Below, piece by piece: positions 1 to 6,843 of a stretch of DNA of 8,537 bases (position 1 is the first letter of the stretch; each line of letters opens with the position of its first letter). The position numbers were made by a program, and so were the translations under genes. Source of the DNA: an uncultured Clostridia bacterium (GTDB lineage Bacteria; Bacillota; Clostridia; Christensenellales; CASEPJ01). Location: NCBI GenBank assembly GCA_949289715.1, contig CASEPJ010000011.1, forward strand, positions 1 to 8,537. The letters run 5' to 3'. The notes beneath the pieces were generated by a model that was not told the DNA's origin, searched no databases, and saw nothing but the letters and a program-made list of their open reading frames with translations.

Positions 1-1598
1 CATTGATTTATAACGTCGTTGGCAATAACTTTCTTTCTATAAGTTTCGCTATCACCGTAACCGGCATAATTATATGTGGGTTTTATATGATCATAACTTA
101 ATATTAAAGTATGAATTCCGTCCAAATAACTTATGTTGTCTATAGCTTCCAAAGTTAAAACCTGAACAGGAACACCACTAGCAATAAGGTTACAGGATAA
201 TGCCGCAATACAAAGATTAGAGTTACCGTGAGTATTGCCTTCACCGTCGGCAACCGCATTATAACTTATAACCGAAGCAATTCCCGTAGTGCCGCTGTAT
301 AATGTAGCGTCTACTTTTGCCATTGAATTAAGCATTTTATATACGCTCTCTTGTATAGATTTGTACCAACCGTCACTCCATAAATATCTGTCCGGCCATA
401 CACATTCATATGCGTTTATCAAAGGATTAATAGTTTCAGCAAGTATATTTCCGGCATAAATTTTAGAAGCGGCATCCGATTCTCTCATACTTTCGTTGTC
501 AGCCAAAGGATCGTTCAAAGCAAAAATCTGTTTATCGGGGAACAATCTGCCGTAATTAATACCTTCTATATATTCCATATAGCTGTATTCGTAAACGTGC
601 GAATTAATATCGCCCTTAAGATTAAATCTTTCACTCGATGTATCCGACCAAGCCTGTAAAACTAAACCGTCAATATTCGGCAATGCCAAAATATCGTAGT
701 TGTTTGCACTAATACTCCAGTTGGAATAGTTGGAATTACTGTGTGTGCAAAGATAAATTTTAAGATCGGGACAAATAGTTTTATATTTTTCTTTTAATGT
801 GGTAGATATATGATCCATCGCACGGGTCATAATATATGCCTTAAGTTCGGCATATTTAAACCTCACGTTTTTATCATATTGGTCAAGCGGTACCCACTCT
901 TCACCGTAATATTCTACCCATTCTTCCTGAAAAGCCTTTTCATATCCTGTATACGTCCAATAATCGGGCTCTTCTATACATACCGTAGTCGCTCCTGCAT
1001 CTATTCCTTTTGAAATATAGTCAACCAAATAATCGCAAAAACCTAAACTCGGACATACATAATATGTTTCGGTATCCCTTTCGGTACCTCTATAGGGTAC
1101 AAACTTAGAAGTTCCGTGCATTGTGAAACCGCTGTAATTATTTGTACCATCGTCGTTTACGGTACTAATGTTTGACTGCACTATATCCCAATGCATTTCT
1201 CCGTCATAACTTCCGTTACAATAATAGCTGTTCTGGTCTCTTCCCAAAGCTACCATTAATCCGACCTCTTTATACCCGTATTCTTCATAGTTGTCCATAT
1301 AGGTTTTTACTGTGCTTTCCACCTGTGAAAAATGCGGATAAACCATTACGCAGTCTAAAGGCAAAGCATGGTTTGGCGCAAAAGTCATACCGCTTTGAGT
1401 TATTGTATAAAGTTCGTCTTCGTCATAATCTGCTTCGTAAGTCGAAACTTCTAAATCCATAAGACCCTCCTTTGTCGCAGTATATTTCGGCGTATTATCA
1501 TCAGATGAACCATCATCCTTTTTACATCCGGCAAAAAGGGAAATCGGTGTTGCCATCATCATAATACATAATATGGCAGCTACAATTCTTTTTTTCAT
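1..1598 (-). CDS. Secreted lipoprotein, glycoside-hydrolase-like, paralog of the upstream gene (3' end cut off by the window)
   Basis: The frame opens at ATG 1598 and stays open to base 1, giving 532 complete residues; the C-terminal part lies outside the window. The start has a strong ribosome binding site (TTGGAGG, five bases before ATG). A lipoprotein signal peptide is visible: basic MKKR, a hydrophobic stretch, then F-A-G-C with the lipid-accepting Cys at residue 25, followed by a Lys/Asp/Ser-rich linker. The protein is closely related along its whole visible length to the 817-aa product just upstream. Shared blocks include ALPLDC (about 78-83), GIDAGAT and EEPD (about 198-212), ELKAYIMTRAMD (251-262), NNYDILALP (299-307), ALNDPLADNE (360-369) and NAYE.VWPDR.LWS (395-408). 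Unlike its paralog it carries roughly 20 extra residues near 147-175. Glu209/Glu210 and Glu398 are candidate catalytic acids, by inference only. It would be anchored outside the cytoplasmic membrane. Function is unproven; a non-enzymatic sugar-binding or surface role is possible. Confidence 0.75.
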   Translation of the reverse strand, partial: MKKRIVAAILCIMMMATPISLFAGCKKDDGSSDDNTPKYTATKEGLMDLEVSTYEADYDEDELYTITQSGMTFAPNHALPLDCVMVYPHFSQVESTVKTYMDNYEEYGYKEVGLMVALGRDQNSYYCNGSYDGEMHWDIVQSNISTVNDDGTNNYSGFTMHGTSKFVPYRGTERDTETYYVCPSLGFCDYLVDYISKGIDAGATTVCIEEPDYWTYTGYEKAFQEEWVEYYGEEWVPLDQYDKNVRFKYAELKAYIMTRAMDHISTTLKEKYKTICPDLKIYLCTHSNSNYSNWSISANNYDILALPNIDGLVLQAWSDTSSERFNLKGDINSHVYEYSYMEYIEGINYGRLFPDKQIFALNDPLADNESMRESDAASKIYAGNILAETINPLINAYECVWPDRYLWSDGWYKSIQESVYKMLNSMAKVDATLYSGTTGIASVISYNAVADGEGNTHGNSNLCIAALSCNLIASGVPVQVLTLEAIDNISYLDGIHTLILSYDHIKPTYNYAGYGDSETYRKKVIANDVINQ

Positions 1599-1625
1599 TT
1601 TTTCCTCCAATATTTTATTATTTAT

Positions 1626-1674
1626 AAAATTTCTCTTTTGTCAAAATTTTAATTGTTTTGGCAAAAGAGAATTT
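1626..1674 (-). terminator. Intercistronic hairpin between the two lipoprotein genes (weak terminator or mRNA processing/stability element)
   Basis: The 86-bp gap between the paralogs holds a long inverted repeat. TTCTCTTTTG (1631-1640) pairs with CAAAAGAGAA (1662-1671). After one mismatch, CAAAA (1642-1646) pairs with TTTTG (1656-1660), leaving a nine-base loop. An AAA/TTT extension outside a one-base bulge lengthens the stem. On the minus strand it begins about 13 bases after the TAA of the 817-aa gene. The bases after it are only moderately U-rich (ATTTTATAAA), so it is either a leaky intrinsic terminator or a stability hairpin that uncouples expression of the two genes. Confidence 0.6.
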
Positions 1675-1684
1675 AATCAAAATA

Positions 1685-4138
1685 TTACCAGCGAATTTCA
1701 ATTATAGCAGATAAATCGCTTAAAGTATTATGTTCGTAAATAATATGCAGTATACCGTAATCGTCAACATAATAATTTAATTTATGAGTACTTTCGGTTA
1801 TTTCTGTATTTTCGGAATTATTGTAATACAAATAAACGTCTTTAGGTTCCTTACCCGCAGTCCACCATAAGCTTATGCCGTACGTTGCATCGTATTGGCT
1901 GTTTTTACAAAGGTTTTTAATCTCGGCAGTAGTCGTATTGCCTTCGGTAACACAAGAAATCGTGGTTCCGTTTGCATGTATAAGATACGGATCATCCGTT
2001 TCTTCTATCTTTTTATAAATTCCGTAAGAATTAGCTTCAACTGTCAAATTTTCCTGAATTTTTATATCTATATAATCGCTTCTCGTAGAGAAAATATCAA
2101 TATACAATCCCGGATCAAGCGTATAGGTGTTTTTAAATGTTTTTACTATTTCCCAATCACCTCTTTTAGCATACATATAACCGGGAGCGCAGAACTGTTT
2201 GCCTTGAACGCCCATAGCTCTCGTTACAAGATTTTCCAAAAGTTGATAAGTATCGTCACCTGCAGCAGAAAAAATAGAACCTTCCAATCCTGCAAGTATA
2301 ACATGACCGTCTCCTACCTCTTTTTCGGAAATTACGTTTTTGCCGTTAAGCGAATATAATACTCTGCCGCCGTTTATATTATATGCGGTCATTCTGTAAC
2401 CCATTTCCGCAATATCATCTATATAATAATCTTTCAAATAATTTGAAGTTACTTCCGATTTCAAAGTAACATCATATTGATAACCCAAATCTTCAATACT
2501 TAAGTTTAATCCCAATAAATCGAACAGATGCGCTTCGGGAGAATCGTAATCCATTTCGGTATTCCACCAACAAGTCATTCCCTGACTTACATTAGCTCCT
2601 CCTACATAAATCAAAGATCCGCCCTGTTTTACCCATTCTGAAATTACATCGTTTGCCACCATTCTCTTTCTGTATTCAGGGGAAGTACTGTCATAATTAT
2701 AGGTCGGTTTAATAAAATCGTAACTTAAAATCAAAGTATGAATTCCGTCTAGATATTCCAAGTCCTGAATACTTTCAAGGGTCAAAACATCTACGGGAAC
2801 ACCGCTTGCGACAAGGTTACATGTTAAACTGGTTATTAAACTGTCCGCATGGCTGGAATCATAGTCGTCTGCAACAACGTTATAGCTTGTAACAACGCCT
2901 ACACCCGCAGAGCCTCCTTCAAAATAAACGTCGTTTTTAGCCATATCGTTTAAAACATGATAAACGCTTTCCTGCATAGATTTATACCAGCCTTCGCTCC
3001 ACAAAAATCTATCGGGCCAAACAACTTCGTATGCATTTATATAAGGATTAATCGTCTGCGCCATTATATTTTCCATATAATAATTATATGCAATATCCCT
3101 TATATCTTCATTATCCGCAAGAGGATCGTTTAACGCATATATTTTTTTCCCTAAACTTCTTGCATAGTTAATACCTTCGGAATATTCCATCCAACTGTAT
3201 TCGAATACATGTCTTCCGCCTTGATTTTGAACGGTAAACGAACGGCTTGTAGTATCCGTCCACGCCTGAAGAACCATACCGTCCACGCCGGGTAAAGCCA
3301 AAATATCGTAATTATTTGCGGCAATTCTGTGCCACATATAGTTAGAAGAACTGTGCGAACACAATATTATTTCAACATCGGGAGCATATTCTTTTACTTT
3401 TGTGGTTATATAGTCCATTGCTCTCGTCATTATATAAGCTTTTAATTCGGTATGCATAAAACGACTGTTTATGTCCGATTTATCGTATGCTTCCCAAGGA
3501 GTTCCGAAATAATCTTCCCATTCCTGCTTATATGCGTCCTCATATCCGCCTCTTTCAAAAAAGTCGGGTTCCTCTATCAAAATCATAGTTGCGCCGGCAT
3601 CAATGCCTCTAATACAACATTCAACCAAATATTCACTGAATCCCAAAGTAGGACAAACATAATAAGTCGTTCCCGAATGGAAAAGCCACGAATTTTTATC
3701 TTCTGTGGAAACGGAAGCCTGAACAATATCGTAGTGCGTTTCACCGTCGTAAGTTCCGTTAATATAATATCCATCTAAATCACGACCGAGAGCAATCATT
3801 ATGCCCACCTGTTTATAGCCTTTGTCTAAATATCCTTTTATTTTAGATGAAGCGGTCATATAATTACTGTATGCCAATATACAGTCCAAAGGCAGCGCAA
3901 GGCTCGGAGTGTAAGTCATATTAACCTGAGAAATGGTATAACTACTATTTTCATCGTAATTTTCCGGTATTTCTATCAATTCATATCCCTCTAGTTTCGT
4001 CAAATCGGTATTAATTTCACCGTTATCAGTTTGCCCACCATCGCCTTGAGAATTATTGTTCTTTTTACAAGCAGCAAAAGCCGAAAAACATGTAAACAGC
4101 AATAAAAGACTTAAAATAAGCGATAATACTCTTTTCAT
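1685..4138 (-). CDS. Secreted lipoprotein of unknown family, glycoside-hydrolase-like architecture, 817 aa
   Basis: The start at 4138 is supported by AGGAG five bases upstream. Residues 1-24 form a lipoprotein signal peptide (MKR, Leu-rich core, F-A-A-C with Cys24), followed by an Asn/Gly/Gln-rich linker to about residue 50, so the mature protein should sit on the outer face of the membrane. By eye, residues 66-400 look like an alternating alpha/beta, barrel-like part rich in Trp and Tyr. It contains GIDAGAT then EEPD (178-192), LCSHSSSNY (259-267), LNDPLADNE (336-344) and NAYEVVWPDRFLW (368-380). Residues 410-640 resemble a Rossmann or glutamine-amidotransferase-like domain (VISEWVKQGGSLIYVGGAN near 498-516, then GHVILAGLEG near 611-620). 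Residues 645-817 are beta-rich. This order recalls GH42-type beta-galactosidases (barrel, trimerisation domain, beta domain). Glu189/Glu190 and Glu371 are then plausible acid/base and nucleophile, an inference from position only. No named family is recognised, and substrate and activity are unknown. A close paralog follows 86 bp downstream. Confidence 0.75.
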   Translation of the reverse strand: MKRVLSLILSLLLLFTCFSAFAACKKNNNSQGDGGQTDNGEINTDLTKLEGYELIEIPENYDENSSYTISQVNMTYTPSLALPLDCILAYSNYMTASSKIKGYLDKGYKQVGIMIALGRDLDGYYINGTYDGETHYDIVQASVSTEDKNSWLFHSGTTYYVCPTLGFSEYLVECCIRGIDAGATMILIEEPDFFERGGYEDAYKQEWEDYFGTPWEAYDKSDINSRFMHTELKAYIMTRAMDYITTKVKEYAPDVEIILCSHSSSNYMWHRIAANNYDILALPGVDGMVLQAWTDTTSRSFTVQNQGGRHVFEYSWMEYSEGINYARSLGKKIYALNDPLADNEDIRDIAYNYYMENIMAQTINPYINAYEVVWPDRFLWSEGWYKSMQESVYHVLNDMAKNDVYFEGGSAGVGVVTSYNVVADDYDSSHADSLITSLTCNLVASGVPVDVLTLESIQDLEYLDGIHTLILSYDFIKPTYNYDSTSPEYRKRMVANDVISEWVKQGGSLIYVGGANVSQGMTCWWNTEMDYDSPEAHLFDLLGLNLSIEDLGYQYDVTLKSEVTSNYLKDYYIDDIAEMGYRMTAYNINGGRVLYSLNGKNVISEKEVGDGHVILAGLEGSIFSAAGDDTYQLLENLVTRAMGVQGKQFCAPGYMYAKRGDWEIVKTFKNTYTLDPGLYIDIFSTRSDYIDIKIQENLTVEANSYGIYKKIEETDDPYLIHANGTTISCVTEGNTTTAEIKNLCKNSQYDATYGISLWWTAGKEPKDVYLYYNNSENTEITESTHKLNYYVDDYGILHIIYEHNTLSDLSAIIEIRW

Positions 4139-4192
4139 ATTTACTCCTGCATAAAAAATTTTATTTAAAGAAAAAAAGCAAAGAAAATAAAA

Positions 4193-4205
4193 GCCTTATT
4201 AAGGC
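4193..4205 (-). promoter_or_regulatory. Attenuator-like hairpin in the lipoprotein leader
   Basis: On the minus strand GCCTT-AAT-AAGGC forms a compact five-bp stem, followed directly by a U-rich run (TTTTATTTTC). The stop codon of the putative 7-codon leader ORF lies inside the hairpin. The layout resembles a small intrinsic terminator placed between promoter and gene, but the stem is short and would be weak alone. Confidence 0.35.
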
Positions 4206-4222
4206 ATAAAAATATCACCCAT
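4199..4222 (-). CDS. Possible leader peptide ORF (7 codons) ahead of the lipoprotein gene
   Basis: A short frame reads MGDIFMP followed by TAA, about 60 bases upstream of the lipoprotein start. AGAGG (4229-4233) sits six bases before its ATG, near-ideal spacing for a ribosome binding site, and the predicted transcription start is only a few bases further upstream. The stop codon falls within the hairpin at 4193-4205. The peptide has no run of one amino acid of the kind typical of amino-acid attenuators, so what it would sense is not evident. A chance ORF in AT-rich DNA is a real alternative. Confidence 0.3.
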   Translation of the reverse strand: MGDIFMP

Positions 4223-4244
4223 ACTTTTCCTCTTTACTTTGTAT

Positions 4245-4273
4245 ATTATAACATAAAACAATTTGTAATACAA
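4245..4273 (-). promoter_or_regulatory. Sigma-A-type promoter for the 817-aa lipoprotein gene
   Basis: On the minus strand there is a perfect extended -10 element (TG, one base, TATAAT; hexamer 4250-4245, TG at 4253-4252). A spacing of 17 bases separates it from a weak -35 (TTGTAT, 4273-4268). A weak -35 compensated by an extended -10 is normal for this promoter class. Transcription would start near 4238, giving a leader of about 100 nt. It lies downstream of the groEL terminator, consistent with separate control. Confidence 0.6.
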
Positions 4274-4450
4274 GTATTTTTTTTAAAAAAATTAATATCT
4301 TATAAAAATAATTTTTAAAACATAAATAATTGTTTATCTATAATTTTTATTTTATAAAAAAATTAAAAAAATTTTGAACGCCGAATAAATTTTATAAACA
4401 TTATATCATTATTTATTAAATAAATAAAAATTATCTTCTCAATAATCATT

Positions 4451-4543
4451 ATGTATGATAAAAATATAACTGTCGCCATTATACCGTATCGTACTTTGCA
4501 GCCAAATTCATTTGTAGCCGAAATAAAAAAATACGCCCCATAA
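4451..4543 (+). other. Unassigned 30-codon open frame in a relatively GC-rich patch
   Basis: A frame from ATG 4451 to TAA 4541-4543 reads 30 codons (beginning MYDKNITVAI). Its GC content is about one third, like the real genes here and well above the flanking intergenic DNA. No ribosome binding site precedes it, its end runs into the terminator hairpin, and a minus-strand promoter candidate overlaps it. It may be a gene remnant, a tiny ORF or simply regulatory DNA; I do not call it a gene. Confidence 0.15.
4478..4505 (-). promoter_or_regulatory. Possible distal promoter toward the lipoprotein genes
   Basis: On the minus strand TTGGCT (4505-4500) and a perfect TATAAT (4483-4478) are separated by 16 bases, just downstream of the groEL terminator. 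It would give a leader of roughly 330 nt ahead of the 817-aa gene. The promoter at 4245-4273 is closer and better placed, so this one may be minor or a chance match. Confidence 0.35.
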
Positions 4544-4557
4544 AGGCGTATTTTTTT
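4525..4557 (-). terminator. Rho-independent terminator of the groES-groEL operon (bidirectional form)
   Basis: ATACGCC (4531-4537) pairs perfectly with GGCGTAT (4545-4551) around a seven-base loop. The stem is flanked by a run of six A on one side and six T on the other, so the stem can extend and a U-tract exists on either strand. It lies about 170 bases past the groEL stop codon. It is the only strong terminator before the next gene. Confidence 0.85.
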
Positions 4558-4589
4558 ATATTCTTTTTTAAAAATTTCATTAACTTTTT

Positions 4590-4609
4590 ATCGATTACGA
4601 ATAATCGAT
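4590..4609 (-). repeat. Hairpin with a UUCG tetraloop in the groEL 3' untranslated region
   Basis: ATCGATTA (4590-4597) and TAATCGAT (4602-4609) form a perfect eight-bp stem. The four-base loop reads UUCG in the minus-strand transcript. It lies between the groEL stop and the terminator and has no U-tract after it, so it is more likely an mRNA 3'-end stability element than a terminator. The closing pair is A-U, not the extra-stable C-G. Confidence 0.5.
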
Positions 4610-4654
4610 TCATTTAACTTAAATTTTAAAACTTAATTATTGATAATTATATCC

Positions 4655-4682
4655 AATTATTAATTATTAATTATTAATTATT
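4655..4682. repeat. Tandem heptamer repeat, AATTATT x 4
   Basis: Four perfect copies of AATTATT lie head to tail, followed by a partial copy, about 45 bases past the groEL stop codon. It reads as a short AT microsatellite in the untranslated region; no function is evident. Confidence 0.8.
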
Positions 4683-4728
4683 AATAAACAAACCTTAATT
4701 ATCTTCTAATTAATTATCTAAGCGTCTT

Positions 4729-6360
4729 TTAATACATTCCCATTCCACCGTCGGGCATAGCAGGCTGAGCTTTAGGAGGTTCAGGAATATCGGAAACAAG
4801 GCTTTCAGTAGTAAGCATGGTAGCGGCAACGGAAGCTGCGTTTTGAAGTGCGCTTCTAGTAACTTTGGTAGGATCTATAATACCTTTTACCATCATATCG
4901 CCGTATTCGTTTTTCAAAGCATCGTAACCGTAATTGGATTTGCTCTTATTGCTTATTACCTTATCAATTACAATGGCTCCGTCAATACCTGCATTTATAC
5001 AAATTTGCTTAATAGGCGCTTCTATAGCTTTCATGATAATTTCTGCACCTGTCTTTTCGTCTCCCGAAAGCGTTCTTACCAATTTCTTTAAAGCGGGAAT
5101 AGCCGTAAGCAATGCAACGCCGCCGCCGGCAACCATACCTTCTTCCACTGCGGCTCTGGTAGCGGACAAAGCGTCTTCTATTCTCAATTTCTTTTCTTTC
5201 ATTTCTACTTCGGTTGCAGCACCTACATTAATAACGGCAACACCGCCGGCAAGTTTTGCAAGTCTTTCTTGAAGTTTCTCTCTATCGTAATCGGAAGTAG
5301 TTTCCGCAATCTGAGCTTTAATAGATGCAATTCTAGCTTTAATGTTTTCGGAAGAACCGGCACCTTCTACTATGGTAGTATTGTCTTTATCTACCTTTAC
5401 CTGACGTGCTTTACCCAACATATCGAGAGTAGCGTCCTTTAATTCATATCCCAATTCTGAAGAAATAACGGTTCCGCCAGTTAAAATAGCTATATCTTCA
5501 AGCATTGCTTTTCTTCTGTCGCCGAATCCTGGAGCTTTAACGGCTACGCAAGTAAACGTTCCTCTTAATTTATTTAACACCAAAGTAGCAAGAGCTTCTC
5601 CCTCTATATCTTCTGCAATTATAAGTAATTTAGCACCCTGCTGAACAACCTGCTCCAAAACGGGGAGAATTTCTTGTATATTGGATATTTTTTTATCTGT
5701 AATAAGGATTAAAGGACTGTCTAATACAGCTTCCATTTTATCGGTATTTGTTGCCATATATGCGGAAGCATAACCTCTGTCGAACTGCATACCTTCAACC
5801 ACCGTCAATTCCGTTTTCATGGTTTTGGATTCTTCTACCGTAATAACACCGTCTTTACCTACTTTTTCCATAGCGTCGGCAATCAATTCGCCTACAGTGT
5901 CATCGGAAGCGGAAATAGAAGCAACCTGAGCTATTTCGGTCTTTGTCGAAACCGGTTTTGTAATTCTCTTTAATTCCTCTACCGTTACGTCAACTGCTTT
6001 TTGAATACCCTTTTTCAAAATCATGGGATTGGCACCTGCGGCAACGTTTTTAATTCCGCCCTTTACAATAGCCTGAGCAAGTACAACCGCCGTAGTAGTT
6101 CCATCGCCCGCTACATCGTTGGTCTTTACCGAAACTTCTTTTACAAGCTGAGCGCCCATATTTTCAAACGGATCGGCAAGTTCAACTTCTTTTGCTATTG
6201 TAACACCGTCGTTAGTAATTAACGGAGCACCGAATTTTTTATCAAGTACAACGTTTCTGCCTTTCGGACCTAACGTAATTTTTACTGTATCTGCTAATAT
6301 ATCTACACCTTTTTCAAGTGATTTTCTGGCGTCTTCGCCGTATTTAAATTGTTTAGCCAT
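4729..6360 (-). CDS. groL: GroEL, 60-kDa chaperonin
   Basis: ATP-driven protein-folding chaperonin, a cytoplasmic double heptameric ring working with GroES. The 543-residue length is normal for bacterial GroEL. Visible hallmarks are the N-terminal nucleotide-binding GPKGRNVVLD (31-40), TNDGVT (49-54), and the ATP-binding GDGTTTA (85-91, Asp86 matching E. coli Asp87). Further on are Asp396 in RIEDAL (the ATPase Asp398 of E. coli), the family signature AAVEEGMVAGGG (403-414), and a short GGM-type C-terminal tail ending GGMGMY. The apical domain (about 190-370) is intact, with no frameshift. GGAGG lies nine bases before the ATG. The gene follows groES by 18 bp, forming the usual two-gene operon under one CIRCE-controlled promoter, and transcription ends at the hairpin near 4525-4557. 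Confidence 0.99.
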   Translation of the reverse strand: MAKQFKYGEDARKSLEKGVDILADTVKITLGPKGRNVVLDKKFGAPLITNDGVTIAKEVELADPFENMGAQLVKEVSVKTNDVAGDGTTTAVVLAQAIVKGGIKNVAAGANPMILKKGIQKAVDVTVEELKRITKPVSTKTEIAQVASISASDDTVGELIADAMEKVGKDGVITVEESKTMKTELTVVEGMQFDRGYASAYMATNTDKMEAVLDSPLILITDKKISNIQEILPVLEQVVQQGAKLLIIAEDIEGEALATLVLNKLRGTFTCVAVKAPGFGDRRKAMLEDIAILTGGTVISSELGYELKDATLDMLGKARQVKVDKDNTTIVEGAGSSENIKARIASIKAQIAETTSDYDREKLQERLAKLAGGVAVINVGAATEVEMKEKKLRIEDALSATRAAVEEGMVAGGGVALLTAIPALKKLVRTLSGDEKTGAEIIMKAIEAPIKQICINAGIDGAIVIDKVISNKSKSNYGYDALKNEYGDMMVKGIIDPTKVTRSALQNAASVAATMLTTESLVSDIPEPPKAQPAMPDGGMGMY

Positions 6361-6378
6361 AATAAATTTCCTCCAAAA

Positions 6379-6663
6379 TTATTCTACAACGGCAAGTATA
6401 TCGCTTTGGCGAAGAATTGTTACTTCTTTACCGTCGATTTTAAATTCACTGCCTGCATATTTACTGTACAACACTTTATCTCCAGGTTTAACCTGCATAA
6501 CGATTTCCTTTCCGTCTATAATTCCACCGGGACCTACTGCAATAACTCTTGCCATTTGCGGCTTTTCCTGTGCGGTATTCGGAAGAACTATTCCGCTCTT
6601 TGTTTTTTCTTCGGCATCAACAGCTTCGATTACTATCTTGTCGAACAACGGTTTAATAGTCAT
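6379..6663 (-). CDS. groS: GroES, 10-kDa co-chaperonin
   Basis: Heptameric lid of the GroEL folding chamber, cytoplasmic. The 94-residue product has the full family pattern: N-terminal PLFDKIVIE, a mobile loop (about 17-34) with the hydrophobic GIVLP that docks on GroEL (24-28), the roof-loop region VGPGGIIDGKE (43-53), and the conserved PGDKVLYSKYAG (60-71) and C-terminal DILAVVE. The start at 6663 is supported by GGAGG nine bases upstream. It is the first gene of the operon, with groEL starting 18 bp after its stop. Promoter and CIRCE lie immediately upstream, so HrcA-type heat-shock repression is expected. Confidence 0.99.
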   Translation of the reverse strand: MTIKPLFDKIVIEAVDAEEKTKSGIVLPNTAQEKPQMARVIAVGPGGIIDGKEIVMQVKPGDKVLYSKYAGSEFKIDGKEVTILRQSDILAVVE

Positions 6664-6703
6664 ATTTATTTACCTCCGTAAAAGATTGATTTACAATATA
6701 TAT

Positions 6704-6730
6704 TTAGCACTCTTAATCTCCGATTGCTAA
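6704..6730. promoter_or_regulatory. CIRCE operator (HrcA-binding inverted repeat)
   Basis: TTAGCACTC, a nine-base spacer and GATTGCTAA match the CIRCE consensus (TTAGCACTC-N9-GAGTGCTAA) with a single mismatch in the right arm (T in place of G at 6724). It sits at or just after the predicted transcription start of groES and inside its leader, the standard place for HrcA repression. No hrcA gene is present in the window. Confidence 0.95.
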
Positions 6731-6738
6731 CGTTATAT

Positions 6739-6766
6739 ATTATATACCAAAATTTTAAAATTGCAA
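6739..6766 (-). promoter_or_regulatory. Sigma-A-type promoter of groES-groEL
   Basis: On the minus strand a perfect -10 TATAAT (6744-6739) lies 16 bases from a -35 TTGCAA (6766-6761). The predicted start near 6732 abuts the CIRCE element, as expected for a vegetative promoter blocked by HrcA. The leader is about 70 nt. Confidence 0.8.
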
Positions 6767-6843
6767 GTGTTTTTCAACATATTTTTAAAAATTTTTTATT
6801 TTTTTTATTACGAACGATAATTGCAAACATAAATAATAAAAAA

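Larger units (their letters stand above)
4139..4728. other. 590-bp intergenic region between groEL and the lipoprotein genes
   Basis: This gap separates two transcription units that point the same way. Read on the minus strand from groEL it holds, in order: a 7-bp tandem repeat, a hairpin with a UUCG loop, a strong rho-independent terminator, a possible distal promoter, a very AT-rich stretch (about 4260-4440) with no recognisable element, a well-formed extended -10 promoter, and a short leader with a possible 7-codon ORF and hairpin. The more GC-rich patch at 4451-4543 stands out from the surrounding poly-A/T DNA. Confidence 0.7.

Noticed and set aside
810..1462. Plus-strand open frames of 67 and 96 codons
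   Set aside because: They are antisense to the partial lipoprotein gene, lack ribosome binding sites, and the minus-strand frame has clear paralogy.
1895..3778. Plus-strand frames of 154 and 108 codons and a nested minus-strand frame of 63 codons
   Set aside because: All lie inside the 817-aa lipoprotein gene in other frames; their products look like low-complexity shadows rich in Phe, Ile and Ser.
4843..5272. Plus-strand frames of 82 and 112 codons
   Set aside because: Both are antisense to groEL, which is certain from its family motifs.
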